Positions 7,776 to 17,053 are shown, counted from the stretch's first letter. The stretch is 35,949 nucleotides of DNA from Rhizobiaceae bacterium (GCA_019635715.1 JAHBYY010000047.1:1-35949); one strand, 5' to 3'. The notes: a model not told the origin generated them from the sequence alone. Translations and numbers: made by a program.

Positions 7776-10749
7776 GCATCCGCTTCCCTTCGGGGTCGAA
7801 GAAGTGGTGACTGACGATCTCGATCGGGCCGAACCGGTTGCGCAGCGGATCGGAGACGAAGGCGCGCGTACCATGACGCGCCTTGCCGCCCTTCACCAGC
7901 GCAAGGCCGATATATTTGCCGAGCGCCGGCGCGTAGCACACCGACGAGACGTGGCCGATCGAATCGTGCGGATTCTGGACGTCGAGCCGCTCGACGATGT
8001 GCGAGCCGCCGTTGAGCGGCCGGTTGTCGAGCGAAACGACGCCGACGAGCTGGATACGGTTTGGCGAGACGAGACCCTCGCGCTCGATCATCTGCGAGCC
8101 GATATAGGGCTTCTTCTTCGACAGCATCCAGCTGAGATGCAGGTCGCGCGCCGTGGTGCGCCCGTCGATCTCGGCGCCGGTGACGTGGCCCTTCTCGATG
8201 CGCAGGGTGCCAAGGGCTTCGAGGCCGTAAGGGACAAGCCCGAACGGCTTGCCGGCCTCGATCAGCGCTTCCCAGACATGCAGGCCATGACCGGCACCGC
8301 AATAGACCTCGAAGGCCATTTCACCCGAGAAGGAAAGGCGGCAGATCATCACCGGAGCGCCGGCGATCTCGCCGTGGACGATGCCCATGAACGGCAGCGC
8401 GTCGTCGTCGACTGCGGTTCCCGTCACGCAGGCCGCCAGGATCTGGCGGGCCTTCGGTCCGCCGATCGCGGCGCCCGCCCACTGGTCGCTGACGGAGGTG
8501 ACCTGCACCTTCAGTTCCGGCCAGACGACGTCGAGATAGTATTCGAGATGCTGCATCACCTTGCCGGCATTGGCCGTCGTGGTGGTCATCAGGAAGTCGT
8601 TTTCGCCGAGCCGCCACGTGGTGCCGTCGTCGAAGGCGATGCCTTCCTCGCGCAGCATCAGGCCGTAGCGTGCCTTGTTGACCGGCAGGGTCGAGAACAG
8701 ATTGGTGTAGACGCGGTCGAGCAGTTCCGCTGCGTCCGGACCCTGCACGGCGATCTTGCCGAGCGTCGACACGTCGACGATGCCGGCGTCGGTGCGCGTC
8801 GCCCTGGCTTCGCGCACATAGGCCTGCTCGATGTTCTCGCCCGGCTTGCCGTAGATCTGCGGGCGATACCACAGGCCGGCGGCAAACATCGTGGCGCCCT
8901 GCGCGACGTGCCAGTCGTGCATCGGCGTCAGCCGCTCGGGACGGATCTCGCCGAAACGTTCGGCGGCGAGCGAGCCGATCGACACCGGCGTGAAGGGCGG
9001 GCGGAACCGCGTCGTGCCGGTCTCCGGAATGGTCCTGCCGGTGGCGTCCGCCATGATCGCGAGGCCCGGCACGTTGGAGGTCTTGCCCTGGTCTGTCGCC
9101 ATGCCGAGCGTGGTGTAGCGCTTCAGGTGCTCGACGGAGATGAAGCCCTCGCGATGCGCCAGGCGCACGTCCTCCGCGGTGACGTCGTGCTGGTAGTCGA
9201 CGAACGACTTGCCGCTCGCGCGGATTTCGAACACGGCGGCCGGCGGCGAGGCCGGCGCGGCATTGCCGATCGCCGGGAGGCTGTCCTCGTCGGTCGTCGC
9301 GCCGCCGGCGGCCGCACCCTCGGCAATTGCCGTGGCGGTATCGTAATGGCCATTGAAGGCGCCCGCGCCGACCCATGGCTGCGAAGGCTCGGCCGGCAGA
9401 AAAGCCTGCAGCGTCTCGTCCCATTTCGGTATGGCACCGGCCTGGCTCGCCAGATGGACGACCGGCGACCAGCCGCCGGAGACAATCAGGCAGTCGGCGT
9501 CGAGATGGCGGGCGTGTCCGGAAAGACGTTTGGCGACCGGGTCGAAGGGCTGCACCTTGATGCCGGTGACGGTCTTGCCGCCCTCGGTCTCGACGACGGC
9601 ATGGCCGAGCAGGTGCTCGCCGCCGACGGATGCGGCGATGCGGCGGGCATCCTCGGAAGCCGAGGTGCGGACGTCGACGATCGCCATGATGCGCGCGCCG
9701 GCGGCGTGCAGCGCCTCCGCGGCGCCGTAGGCCGAGTCGCAATTGGTGAAGACGGCGATCTTCTCGCCCGGCAGCACGCCGAATTCGTTGACGTAGCGCT
9801 GCGCGGCCGAGGCCAGCAGCACGCCGGGCCGGTCATTGTCGGGGAAGACCAAGGGGCGCTCGAAGGCGCCTGTGGCGAGGATCACCTTGCCGGCCCGGAT
9901 CGCCCAATGACGATGGCGCGGTTCGCCCTTGCGGATGGCGGCCTTGTGGTCGGTGACGCGCTCCAGAGCGCCCAGCGTGTTGTCGTCGTAATAGCCCCAT
10001 ACGGTGGTGCGCGGCAGGAGACGGACGTTGTCGCAGGCGGCCAGCGAGGCGACGGTCTCGGCGGCCCAGGACGCGGCCGGCGTGCCGTCGATCGTCTCGG
10101 AGGACCAGTTGGCCGAGCCGCCCATCACCGCGTCGAGATCGGCGAGCATGACGCGCGCGCCGGTCTGCGCCGCCGCTTTGGCTGCCGACAGCCCAGCCGG
10201 ACCGGCACCGACCACCAGCACGTCGCAGAAGGCGTTCATGCGCTCGTAGCGCGACGTGTCGAAGGCGGTCCCGGCGCGACCAAGACCGGCGGCGCGGCGG
10301 ATGAAATGCTCGCAGAACATCCAGAAGCGGGTGCCCTTCAGCGGGCCGATGACCGGACCCATGAAGGTCTTGTAGTAGAAGCCGGCGGCCAGCGCCCTGC
10401 CGCCCAGCGCATTGATCGCGCCGACATCGAAGGCGAGCGAGGGGAAGCGGTTCTGGCTGACGGTGGCCAGGCCGTCGTAGATCTCCAGCATGGTGGCCGG
10501 GATGTTTGGCTCGCGCTCCTCGCCCTTGACGATCGTCACCAGGGCGTTCGGCTCGTCGATGCCGGCGGCCAGCACGCCGCGCGGGCGGTGGTACTTGAAC
10601 GAGCGGCCGAACAGCGAGACGCCGTTCGCCAGCAGCGCCGAGGCCAGCGTATCTCCGGCATGGCCTGAATAGGAGACGCCGTCGAAGGTGAAGCGGATGG
10701 AGCGCGTGCGATCGATGCGACCGCCGGCGGAGGTGCGGCGCGGGCTCAC
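7768..10749 (-). CDS. soxA: Sarcosine oxidase alpha subunit
   Basis: A 993-residue large subunit. Domains in order are a ferredoxin-like N-terminal segment with the FKYHRPRG signature (51-58), a nucleotide-binding fold starting near VLVVGAGPAGLSAAKAA (177-193) that holds the noncovalent dinucleotide, and a C-terminal GcvT-like tetrahydrofolate-binding domain (about 600-990). The complex oxidises sarcosine to glycine with production of 5,10-methylene-THF and hydrogen peroxide. The length is normal for the family. The start is a GTG overlapping the soxD stop (GTGA), so all four sox genes are tightly coupled. Confidence 0.96.
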   Translation of the reverse strand: MSPRRTSAGGRIDRTRSIRFTFDGVSYSGHAGDTLASALLANGVSLFGRSFKYHRPRGVLAAGIDEPNALVTIVKGEEREPNIPATMLEIYDGLATVSQNRFPSLAFDVGAINALGGRALAAGFYYKTFMGPVIGPLKGTRFWMFCEHFIRRAAGLGRAGTAFDTSRYERMNAFCDVLVVGAGPAGLSAAKAAAQTGARVMLADLDAVMGGSANWSSETIDGTPAASWAAETVASLAACDNVRLLPRTTVWGYYDDNTLGALERVTDHKAAIRKGEPRHRHWAIRAGKVILATGAFERPLVFPDNDRPGVLLASAAQRYVNEFGVLPGEKIAVFTNCDSAYGAAEALHAAGARIMAIVDVRTSASEDARRIAASVGGEHLLGHAVVETEGGKTVTGIKVQPFDPVAKRLSGHARHLDADCLIVSGGWSPVVHLASQAGAIPKWDETLQAFLPAEPSQPWVGAGAFNGHYDTATAIAEGAAAGGATTDEDSLPAIGNAAPASPPAAVFEIRASGKSFVDYQHDVTAEDVRLAHREGFISVEHLKRYTTLGMATDQGKTSNVPGLAIMADATGRTIPETGTTRFRPPFTPVSIGSLAAERFGEIRPERLTPMHDWHVAQGATMFAAGLWYRPQIYGKPGENIEQAYVREARATRTDAGIVDVSTLGKIAVQGPDAAELLDRVYTNLFSTLPVNKARYGLMLREEGIAFDDGTTWRLGENDFLMTTTTANAGKVMQHLEYYLDVVWPELKVQVTSVSDQWAGAAIGGPKARQILAACVTGTAVDDDALPFMGIVHGEIAGAPVMICRLSFSGEMAFEVYCGAGHGLHVWEALIEAGKPFGLVPYGLEALGTLRIEKGHVTGAEIDGRTTARDLHLSWMLSKKKPYIGSQMIEREGLVSPNRIQLVGVVSLDNRPLNGGSHIVERLDVQNPHDSIGHVSSVCYAPALGKYIGLALVKGGKARHGTRAFVSDPLRNRFGPIEIVSHHFFDPEGKRMHG

Positions 10750-11033
10750 TGGGCGGCTTCCTTGCGCTCGGCGACGACCACGTCGCGGGCGATCGCCACC
10801 GACGAGATCTTGTGGGTGAGGGTGTTGCGCGTCACCGCGAGATGGACGCGGCAGCCGGCCGAGTGCTGCCAGTATTCCTTGTGGTCGCCGGCCGTGTTGA
10901 CGCGGTCATAGACATAGGCGTTCCAGGCCGCCTGGTCGGTCGAGGCGGGGTCGGGGCGGCGCCGGTTGGCATCGCCCTGGTAGCTGTATTCGGACACGTC
11001 GCGCGGGCCGCAATAGGGGCAGGTGATCAGCAT
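10746..11033 (-). CDS. soxD: Sarcosine oxidase delta subunit (zinc-binding)
   Basis: A 95-residue protein, the standard size for SoxD. The zinc ligands of the family are present: Cys5 and Cys8 in CPYCG, and His57 and Cys61 in QHSAGC. The delta subunit is a structural part of the heterotetramer and contacts the alpha subunit. It starts 7 bp after the soxB stop and overlaps soxA by 4 bp. Confidence 0.95.
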   Translation of the reverse strand: MLITCPYCGPRDVSEYSYQGDANRRRPDPASTDQAAWNAYVYDRVNTAGDHKEYWQHSAGCRVHLAVTRNTLTHKISSVAIARDVVVAERKEAAQ

Positions 11034-11040
11034 GGGTGGC

Positions 11041-12300
11041 CTAGTGCAGCTTCGGTGTGGCGCCTTGCGCCTTCTCGTCGATGTGGATGCCGCGGTGGTA
11101 GCGGTCGAGCGTGAAGGGCGCGTTGATCTCGTGCGGCGCGTTCTTGGCGATCGTCCAGGCGAAGCACCATCCGGAGGCGGGTGTCGCCTTGAAGCCGCCG
11201 TAGCACCAGCCGCAGTTGAGATACATGCCGGGGAGCGGGCCGGTGGTGATGATCGGCGAACCGTCCATCGACATGTCCATCACACCGCCCCAGGAGCGCA
11301 GCAGACGCACCTTGGCGAAGCCGGGGAACATGGCGAGAAGCTCGCTCATGACCTCCTCGACCAGCGGCATGTTACCGCGCTGGGCGTAGGTGTTGTACTC
11401 GTCCAGCCCGCCGCCGAACACCAGGCCGCCCTTGTCGGACTGCGAGACGTAGAGATGTCCGCCGCCCCAGGTGATCACGCCGGGCAGGATCGGTTTGAGC
11501 GATTCGGAGACGAAGGCCTGCAGCACGTGGCTCTCGATCGGCAGCCGGTCGACGCCGGCGAGCTTCATGACACGGCCGGTGCTGCCGGCGGCGGCGACGC
11601 CGACCTTCTTGGCGCGGATGTCGCCGCGCGTCGTGCGCACGCCGACCACGCGGTCGCCGTCCTTGATGAAGCCGATGACCTCGCAATTTTCGATCAGGTC
11701 GACGCCTCGCTTGTCGGCACCGCGCGCATAGCCCCAGGCGACGGCGTCGTGGCGCGCCGTGCCGGCGCGCGGCTGGAGCAGCCCGCCCATCACCGGGAAC
11801 CGCGCCTTCGGCGAGACATCGAGGCCGGGATAGAGTTTTGCGATCTCCAGCGGCTTGAGGAACACGGCGTCGCCGCCCTGATGGCGCATGGCGTTGCCGC
11901 GGCGGATCGCGTCGTCGACCTGCGAGGGGGAATGGACCAGGTTCAGCACGCCGCGCTGCGAGAACATGACGTTGTAGTTCAGATCGTGCGACAGGTTCTC
12001 CCAAAGCTTCATCGAATGCTCGTAGAAGCGGATGTTCTGCGGGAGCAGGTAGTTGGAGCGCACGATGGTGGTGTTGCGGCCGACATTGCCGGAGCCGAGA
12101 TAGCCCTTCTCGATCACGGCGACGTTGGTGATGCCGTGCTCCTTGGCCAAATAGTAGGCCGTCGACAGTCCATGACCGCCGCCGCCGATGATGATGACGT
12201 CGTAGGATGGCTTCGGCTCCGGCTTGCGCCAGGCCGGCTTCCAGTCGCGGTTGCCCGAGAGCGCGTTCTTCAGGATCGATAGGGCCGAGTATTCCGCCAT
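11041..12300 (-). CDS. soxB: Sarcosine oxidase beta subunit
   Basis: A 419-residue flavoprotein subunit that carries out the amine oxidation. It has a Rossmann motif (VIIIGGGGHGLSTAYYLAKEHG) and the TARHDAVAWGYARG segment, whose His184 corresponds to the covalent FMN-bearing His of heterotetrameric sarcosine oxidases. The C-terminal GMYLNCGWCYGGFKATPASG stretch is typical of the family. The ATG at 12300 (MAEYSALSI) was chosen because it gives the common SoxB N-terminus; an upstream ATG at 12375 would add 25 unconserved residues. It is the first gene of the operon, divergent from the mscS-type gene. Confidence 0.95.
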   Translation of the reverse strand: MAEYSALSILKNALSGNRDWKPAWRKPEPKPSYDVIIIGGGGHGLSTAYYLAKEHGITNVAVIEKGYLGSGNVGRNTTIVRSNYLLPQNIRFYEHSMKLWENLSHDLNYNVMFSQRGVLNLVHSPSQVDDAIRRGNAMRHQGGDAVFLKPLEIAKLYPGLDVSPKARFPVMGGLLQPRAGTARHDAVAWGYARGADKRGVDLIENCEVIGFIKDGDRVVGVRTTRGDIRAKKVGVAAAGSTGRVMKLAGVDRLPIESHVLQAFVSESLKPILPGVITWGGGHLYVSQSDKGGLVFGGGLDEYNTYAQRGNMPLVEEVMSELLAMFPGFAKVRLLRSWGGVMDMSMDGSPIITTGPLPGMYLNCGWCYGGFKATPASGWCFAWTIAKNAPHEINAPFTLDRYHRGIHIDEKAQGATPKLH

Positions 12301-12330
12301 CGTGGAGGGTATCCGGTTCGGGGAAGGCTG

Positions 12331-12376
12331 CACACTATTAGCCATGGCGTGGCGCGATGACCAGATTTGCGCCATG
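12331..12376 (-). promoter_or_regulatory. Putative sox promoter region with inverted repeat
   Basis: Upstream of soxB, on the minus strand, a TAATAGTGTG stretch (12340-12331) resembles a -10 region. Just beyond it lies an inverted repeat TGGCGC-N13-GCGCCA (12350-12355 / 12369-12374), inside a longer pair CATGGCG/CGCCATG (12343-12349 / 12370-12376). A similar TATAGTGTGC stretch precedes the third DAO-GcvT gene at 23600. The dyad is seen; its role as an activator site for the sox operon is inferred. Confidence 0.35.
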
Positions 12377-12491
12377 CCTTTTCGTTAGGCCGACCTGTGC
12401 CCGCGGCAAAGCTTGCCGGTGCTCCGGGCGACCAGTATCAATTCCGCCGCGTGCCGTTGCCGCGGCAGGCCGAACACCCGAGTGCAATCGC

Positions 12492-15008
12492 ATGACCCGT
12501 TTCCTTGCCCGGCTCCTGATCGTGCTGCTGACCTGCGCTGCTGCCGCGCTGGCGTCGCAGCCCGCAGTTGCGCAGATGCTGGGCAAATCCGGATCGGCGA
12601 TCGTCGACGAGCAGCGCGTCGTCATCGAGGGACTGACCTTCCGCACCAACGAACTCGAGAAGAAGATCGAGGTGAACGCCGAGGACGACGCGAGGCTCGT
12701 CGAGATCCGGCTGAGCCTCGAGGAGATCGCGCGGGAGCTGATCAACAGCAGCGTGTCCTTCCGGCCGAGGCTGACCGAGATCAACGATCGTCTCGGGGTG
12801 ATCGGTGCCGCGGCTCCCGCCGACGGAACGACCGAACCGGACGTCGTCGCCGCCGAGCGGGAAGGGCTGCTGGCCGAAAAATCCGAGATCAACGCGGCGC
12901 TCGGCGTGGCGGAGGAACTGTCGATCCGCGTCAACTCGCTGATCGTGCAGATCACCGAGATACGGCGCAACCTGTTCTCGCAACTGCTGACCAAGCGCTA
13001 CGACATCAACTTCACCCTGGGTGGCGAGGTTGTCGACGCCGCGAAGGCCGCCTGGTCGACATTCTACCGCTCCGTCGCGGCATGGCTTCGCTTCGTCGTC
13101 AACTTCAAGCTGGGCTCGGTGCTCGCCGCGACCTTCTTCGCACTGGCCGCGGCCGCCATCCTGCTGATCGGCGGGCGGCGCCTGCTCGGTCACCTTTTCG
13201 ACCCCGATCCGGAGATGGTCGAGCCGAGCTATCTCAGCCGGCTGTCGATCGCCTTCTGGTCGACGCTGCTGCCCACCGCGGCCTTCGCCGTCTTCCTCGG
13301 TGCGACCTTTTTCCTGTTCAACTACTTCCAGGTGCTGCGCGGCGACATCGGCGTGATGCTCGCGGCGCTGTTTTCGGTGCTCGGTCTGGTGTTCTTCGTC
13401 CATCGGCTCGGCGTGGCCATCCTTGCGCCGCGTTTGCCGGAATGGCGGCTCATTCCAGTGCGCTCGGAGGCGGCGTCCATGCTCCTGTGGATCATGTCGA
13501 CCACGGCGGCGCTGAGCGGCCTCGACTTCCTGCTCACCCGGGTCAACGCCGCGATCAACGCGCCGGTCATTCTGACGGTGGCGGAAGCCCTGGCCGCGAC
13601 GGTGCTCATCGGCCTGCTGGTGATCCTTGCCGGTCTGGTGAAGCCGTTCGTCGACGCCGAGGGAAGGCCGCGGCGATGGCGGCCGATCCTGCGCTATCTG
13701 GTCTACCTGATGGGCATCGCGACGATCGGCGCGGCACTGCTCGGCTATATCGGCCTGGCCCGCTTCTTCTCGCAGCAGATCGTCTGGACGGGCGCGGTGC
13801 TCGCGACGATGTATATCGGCTTCCTGTCGTCGCGCGCTGTTTCGGAGGAGGGCGCCTTCGCCAGCACCGCCATCGGCCGGCGCGCCCAGGCCGTGCTGCA
13901 CCTCGACGATGCGACGCTCGACCAACTGGCGCTGGTCGCGAGCATCTTCATAAACCTCCTCGTGGTGATCATCGGCCTGCCGATGATCCTGTTCCAGTGG
14001 GGCTTCCAGCCGGGCGACATCTACGCCTGGGTCTATCGGGTCGCCACGGGCATCCAGATCGGCTCGTTCACGCTGTCGCTGACCGGCATCTTCTGGGGCG
14101 TGCTGGTCTTCGTCGTCGGCTATGTGGTGACCCGATGGTTCCAGGGCTGGCTGGACGATTCGGTCATGGCGCGCGGCCGCGTCGACACCGGCGTGCGCAA
14201 CTCGATCCGAACGGTCGTCGGCTATGCCGGCCTGGCGCTCGCCGGCCTGGTCGGCCTCTCGGCGGCGGGTATCGATTTCTCCAATCTCGCACTGATCGCC
14301 GGCGGCCTGTCGCTCGGCATCGGCTTCGGCCTCCAGAACGTGGTATCGAATTTCGTTTCGGGACTGATCCTGCTTGCCGAGCGGCCGTTCAAGTCGGGCG
14401 ACTGGATCGTTGCCGGCGCCGTCACCGGCACGGTGAAGAAGATCAGCGTGCGCGCCACGGAGATCGAGACCTTCCAGCGGCAGACCGTGATCCTGCCGAA
14501 TTCGGAACTCATCAACGGCGCGGTCGGCAACTGGACCCACCGCAACAAGCTCGGCCGGGTGGAGATCCAGGTCGCGGTGCCCTACGAGGCCGACGCCCAG
14601 AAGATCCATGGGCTGCTGAGGGAGTTGGCGCGCAGCCATCCGCTGGTCCTGATGAACCCGGAGCCGGCGGTCGCCTTCACCGCCTTCGGCGAATATGCGC
14701 TCAACTTCGAAATTCGGGTGTTTCTGGCCGACATCAACAATGGCGGCCTGGTGCAGACCGAATTGCGCTTCGCCATCCTGGAGCTGTTCAAGCGGGAAGG
14801 GATCGAGATCCCGCACAAGCGCGACTACGGGCCGAAGCCTCGGCCGACGACCGACGAGCCGGCGGCGCTGCCGAGCTGGCCCGCCGACGACGACAAGGCC
14901 GAGGCCGAGCTGGTGGAAGCGGTTCACATGGAAAACCAGAAGAAGCCGCGGCGGCGGGCAGCGCGCAGCTCGCGGCCGCCCCGCAGGCGGCGGCCCGATC
15001 CGGTATGA
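12492..15008 (+). CDS. MscS-family mechanosensitive ion channel with DUF3772 N-terminal domain
   Basis: An 838-residue inner-membrane channel. It has a signal peptide (about 1-27, ending in SQPAVAQ), a periplasmic helical DUF3772-like region to about residue 185 rich in heptad patterns (ELEKKIEV...LVEIRLSLEEIAREL), multiple transmembrane helices from about 200 to 600, and the conserved MscS pore and beta domain from about 600 (GLSLGIGFGLQNVVSNFVSG, then PFKSGDWIV and VILPNSELINGAVGNWTHRN). The cytoplasmic tail ends in a very basic Arg/Lys stretch. The family opens on membrane tension to release osmolytes. The start at 12492 gives a clean signal peptide; a frame open from 12357 would place it internally. 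Divergent from soxB. Confidence 0.93.
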   Translation: MTRFLARLLIVLLTCAAAALASQPAVAQMLGKSGSAIVDEQRVVIEGLTFRTNELEKKIEVNAEDDARLVEIRLSLEEIARELINSSVSFRPRLTEINDRLGVIGAAAPADGTTEPDVVAAEREGLLAEKSEINAALGVAEELSIRVNSLIVQITEIRRNLFSQLLTKRYDINFTLGGEVVDAAKAAWSTFYRSVAAWLRFVVNFKLGSVLAATFFALAAAAILLIGGRRLLGHLFDPDPEMVEPSYLSRLSIAFWSTLLPTAAFAVFLGATFFLFNYFQVLRGDIGVMLAALFSVLGLVFFVHRLGVAILAPRLPEWRLIPVRSEAASMLLWIMSTTAALSGLDFLLTRVNAAINAPVILTVAEALAATVLIGLLVILAGLVKPFVDAEGRPRRWRPILRYLVYLMGIATIGAALLGYIGLARFFSQQIVWTGAVLATMYIGFLSSRAVSEEGAFASTAIGRRAQAVLHLDDATLDQLALVASIFINLLVVIIGLPMILFQWGFQPGDIYAWVYRVATGIQIGSFTLSLTGIFWGVLVFVVGYVVTRWFQGWLDDSVMARGRVDTGVRNSIRTVVGYAGLALAGLVGLSAAGIDFSNLALIAGGLSLGIGFGLQNVVSNFVSGLILLAERPFKSGDWIVAGAVTGTVKKISVRATEIETFQRQTVILPNSELINGAVGNWTHRNKLGRVEIQVAVPYEADAQKIHGLLRELARSHPLVLMNPEPAVAFTAFGEYALNFEIRVFLADINNGGLVQTELRFAILELFKREGIEIPHKRDYGPKPRPTTDEPAALPSWPADDDKAEAELVEAVHMENQKKPRRRAARSSRPPRRRRPDPV

Positions 15009-15025
15009 AGGGCCGAAAACCTCGT

Positions 15026-15070
15026 CTGAACGCGACATTCAGATCGCGTTCAGCTTCGATGCCCTATAGG
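15026..15070 (+). promoter_or_regulatory. Promoter region with a perfect 10-bp-arm dyad
   Basis: CTGAACGCGA (15026-15035), an 8-nt spacer and TCGCGTTCAG (15044-15053) form a perfect inverted repeat. Two TTCAG boxes also occur there as a direct repeat. A TATAGG -10-like hexamer follows at 15065-15070. The arrangement looks like an activator site next to the promoter of the small secreted protein gene at 15137. Confidence 0.5.
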
Positions 15071-15136
15071 CTGCGGGGAAGGAACGGATGGCTCGTTCCC
15101 AAGGCAACAGGGGCGGTGCGCAGGCGCCGGAAACTG

Positions 15137-15400
15137 ATGAACAAATATCTCGTGGCAGTTGCAACGGTGATCGCTCTCGGCGGCGCCGCGCACGCGGCGA
15201 GCGCGGTCAATCTGGACGCGGAACCGCGCGTCCTGATCGTGACCGAAGGCGGCGCCCGCAGCGAGCTTACGCTCGCCGCCGGCGAGACGGTGGATTTCTG
15301 CAGCGGCGGCTGCTTCGTGACGCTGCCGAACGGCGACCGCGAGGCGCTGACCGGCACGGAAACGCTGGAGATCCAGGGCGGGGCGGGCCGCATCAAGTAA
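15137..15400 (+). CDS. Small secreted protein of unknown function with CxxxC motif
   Basis: An 87-residue protein with a clear signal peptide (MNKYLVAVATVIALGGAAHA, cleavage near residue 20-23). The mature part is about 65 residues and predicted to be mostly beta. It contains a DFCSGGCF motif (54-61) whose two Cys could form a disulfide in the periplasm, followed by VTLPNGDREALTGTETLEI. I do not recognise the family. It is a single-gene unit: its own palindrome-bearing promoter upstream, an intrinsic terminator 34 bp downstream, and no coupled neighbours. Codon use matches the neighbours, so it is a native gene. Confidence 0.8.
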   Translation: MNKYLVAVATVIALGGAAHAASAVNLDAEPRVLIVTEGGARSELTLAAGETVDFCSGGCFVTLPNGDREALTGTETLEIQGGAGRIK

Positions 15401-15433
15401 CATCCCGAGGTCTAACGACGAAGTTCTGCCGGA

Positions 15434-15458
15434 GGCCGGGCGAGATGCCCGGCCTTTT
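15434..15458 (+). terminator. Intrinsic terminator
   Basis: A perfect 8-bp stem GGCCGGGC / GCCCGGCC with a GAGAT loop, followed by TTTT at 15455-15458, 34 bp after the stop of the small secreted protein gene. It separates that gene from the lipid-pentose operon. Confidence 0.85.
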
Positions 15459-15613
15459 ACATTTCGACTTATGCGTTCCTTAACGTTGATCGTCGAAGCA
15501 CTGTCCCGCGCCGCCTTCAAGGCCTGCCGATTAACGCTCCATAACAGTCGCTGGCCTATACCCAGCAGCCGATACGCGCAGTCACGCGCATTCCATTTTC
15601 GCGGAACGGTTGC

Positions 15614-17053
15614 ATGGACGCCCGCTCGGACAAGACCACAGTGCCGCTCGCCGTCGACCTGGACGGCACGCTGATCGCCACGGATCTGCTCTGGGAAGGG
15701 CTGTTCCTGCTGCTGCGCAAGAACCCGCTGCTGCTCTTCATGGTGCCGTTCTGGCTGCTCAAGGGCCCGGCGACGCTGAAGAACGAGATCGCCAGGCGTA
15801 TCGACATCGATCCCGCATCGCTGCCCTATCGCCCCGAGGTCATGGAGAGGCTGCGGGCCGAGCGGGATGCCGGACGCCGCATCGTGCTGGCCACCGGCTC
15901 GCCGCGCAAGTTCGCCGAGGCGATCGCGGCGCATCTCGGCGTCTTCGACGCCGTGCTTGCCACCGACGGGCCGGAAAACCTCACCTCCCGGATGAAGCGC
16001 GCGGCGTTGGTGAAAGCCTATGGCGACGGCGGCTTCGACTATGCCGGCAACAGCCGGCATGACCTGCAAGTGTTCGACGCGGCCCGCGAAGCCATCGTCG
16101 TCGCGCCCGACAGGCAGGCGAAGCGCTGGCGCGATGCGCATGGCTGCGAGCAGATCGAGACGCCGAAGCCGACGCCGAAGACCGTACTGAAGATGCTGCG
16201 GGTGCATCAGTGGCTGAAGAACGGCCTGATCGGCATCCCGGTGCTGCTGTCGCACGAATATTTCAACGCCGGCATGCTCGCCGAATGCCTGATCGCCTTC
16301 GTCGCGTTCAGCGCCGCCGCATCGGCGATCTACATCCTCAACGACTTCTTCGATCTGGCGCTGGACCGGCGCCATCCGACCAAGCGCAACAGGCCGTTCG
16401 CCAGCGGCATCCTGTCGATGCGCTTCGGCATCGGATCGATGGTGGTGCTGCTGGCCGTCAGCGCCGCCGCCGCCTCCTTCCTGCCGCCGCTGTTCGGCGC
16501 CGTGCTCGGTGCCTATCTCGTGGCCACCACTGCCTATTCGCTCTCGGTCAAGCGCATGCTGCTGCTCGACGTGCTGATGCTGGCCGGCCTCTACACGATG
16601 CGCATCCTGGCCGGCGCGGCCGCCACCAGCATCGGCGTGTCGTTCTGGCTGCTTGCCTTCTCGATCTTCTTCTTCCTCTCTCTGGCGCTGGTGAAGCGCT
16701 TCGTCGAGCTGCGATCGTCCTCGCTGGTCGTCGGCGAACGGATCGCCGGGCGTGGCTATCGCGCCGAAGACCAGGAGATCGTCGCCCAGGCCGGCATGGC
16801 GTCCGCCTTTTCCTCGGTGCTGGTGCTGGCGCTCTACATCGACAGCGCCGCGGTGCGCGAACTCTACCCGCATCCGTGGATGGTTTGGCCGCTGGCGCCG
16901 ATCGTCCTCTACCTGACCATACGCATCTGGATCCTGGCACGGCGCGACGAACTGCACGACGATCCGGTTGTCTTCATCATCCGCGACTGGCGCAGCCAGA
17001 TCGTCATGCTGATCGGCGGTGCGATGCTCGTCGTGGCCGGGGTGATCCCATGA
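15614..17053 (+). CDS. HAD phosphatase-UbiA prenyltransferase fusion, decaprenyl-phosphate phosphoribosyltransferase-like
   Basis: A 479-residue two-domain protein. Residues 1-180 form a HAD domain with DLDGT (Asp15, Asp17), ATGS (93-96) and a GNSRHD motif (145-150). Residues 190-479 form a membrane UbiA domain with NDFFDLALDRRHPTKRNRP (243-261), the version seen in mycobacterial Rv3806c, which transfers 5-phosphoribose from PRPP to decaprenyl phosphate. The second Asp-containing loop (SVKRMLLLDVLMLAGLYTMR) also fits. By inference the UbiA part makes polyprenyl-phosphoryl-5-phosphoribose and the HAD part removes the 5-phosphate, a step done by a separate enzyme in mycobacteria. The gene overlaps the DprE1-like gene by 4 bp (ATGA). 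Related fused genes are known in D-arabinose-modifying systems outside Actinobacteria. Confidence 0.88.
   Translation: MDARSDKTTVPLAVDLDGTLIATDLLWEGLFLLLRKNPLLLFMVPFWLLKGPATLKNEIARRIDIDPASLPYRPEVMERLRAERDAGRRIVLATGSPRKFAEAIAAHLGVFDAVLATDGPENLTSRMKRAALVKAYGDGGFDYAGNSRHDLQVFDAAREAIVVAPDRQAKRWRDAHGCEQIETPKPTPKTVLKMLRVHQWLKNGLIGIPVLLSHEYFNAGMLAECLIAFVAFSAAASAIYILNDFFDLALDRRHPTKRNRPFASGILSMRFGIGSMVVLLAVSAAAASFLPPLFGAVLGAYLVATTAYSLSVKRMLLLDVLMLAGLYTMRILAGAAATSIGVSFWLLAFSIFFFLSLALVKRFVELRSSSLVVGERIAGRGYRAEDQEIVAQAGMASAFSSVLVLALYIDSAAVRELYPHPWMVWPLAPIVLYLTIRIWILARRDELHDDPVVFIIRDWRSQIVMLIGGAMLVVAGVIP

Noticed and set aside
7291-10668. A very long open frame on the plus strand opposite soxA
   Set aside because: It is antisense to a well-conserved sox gene, its translation is low-complexity and rich in Arg, Asp and His, and it has no domain pattern. 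It results from the G/C third-position bias.
12438-15038. Long minus-strand frame opposite the MscS-type gene
   Set aside because: The plus-strand frame has a signal peptide, membrane helices and MscS motifs; the minus-strand translation is charged low-complexity sequence.
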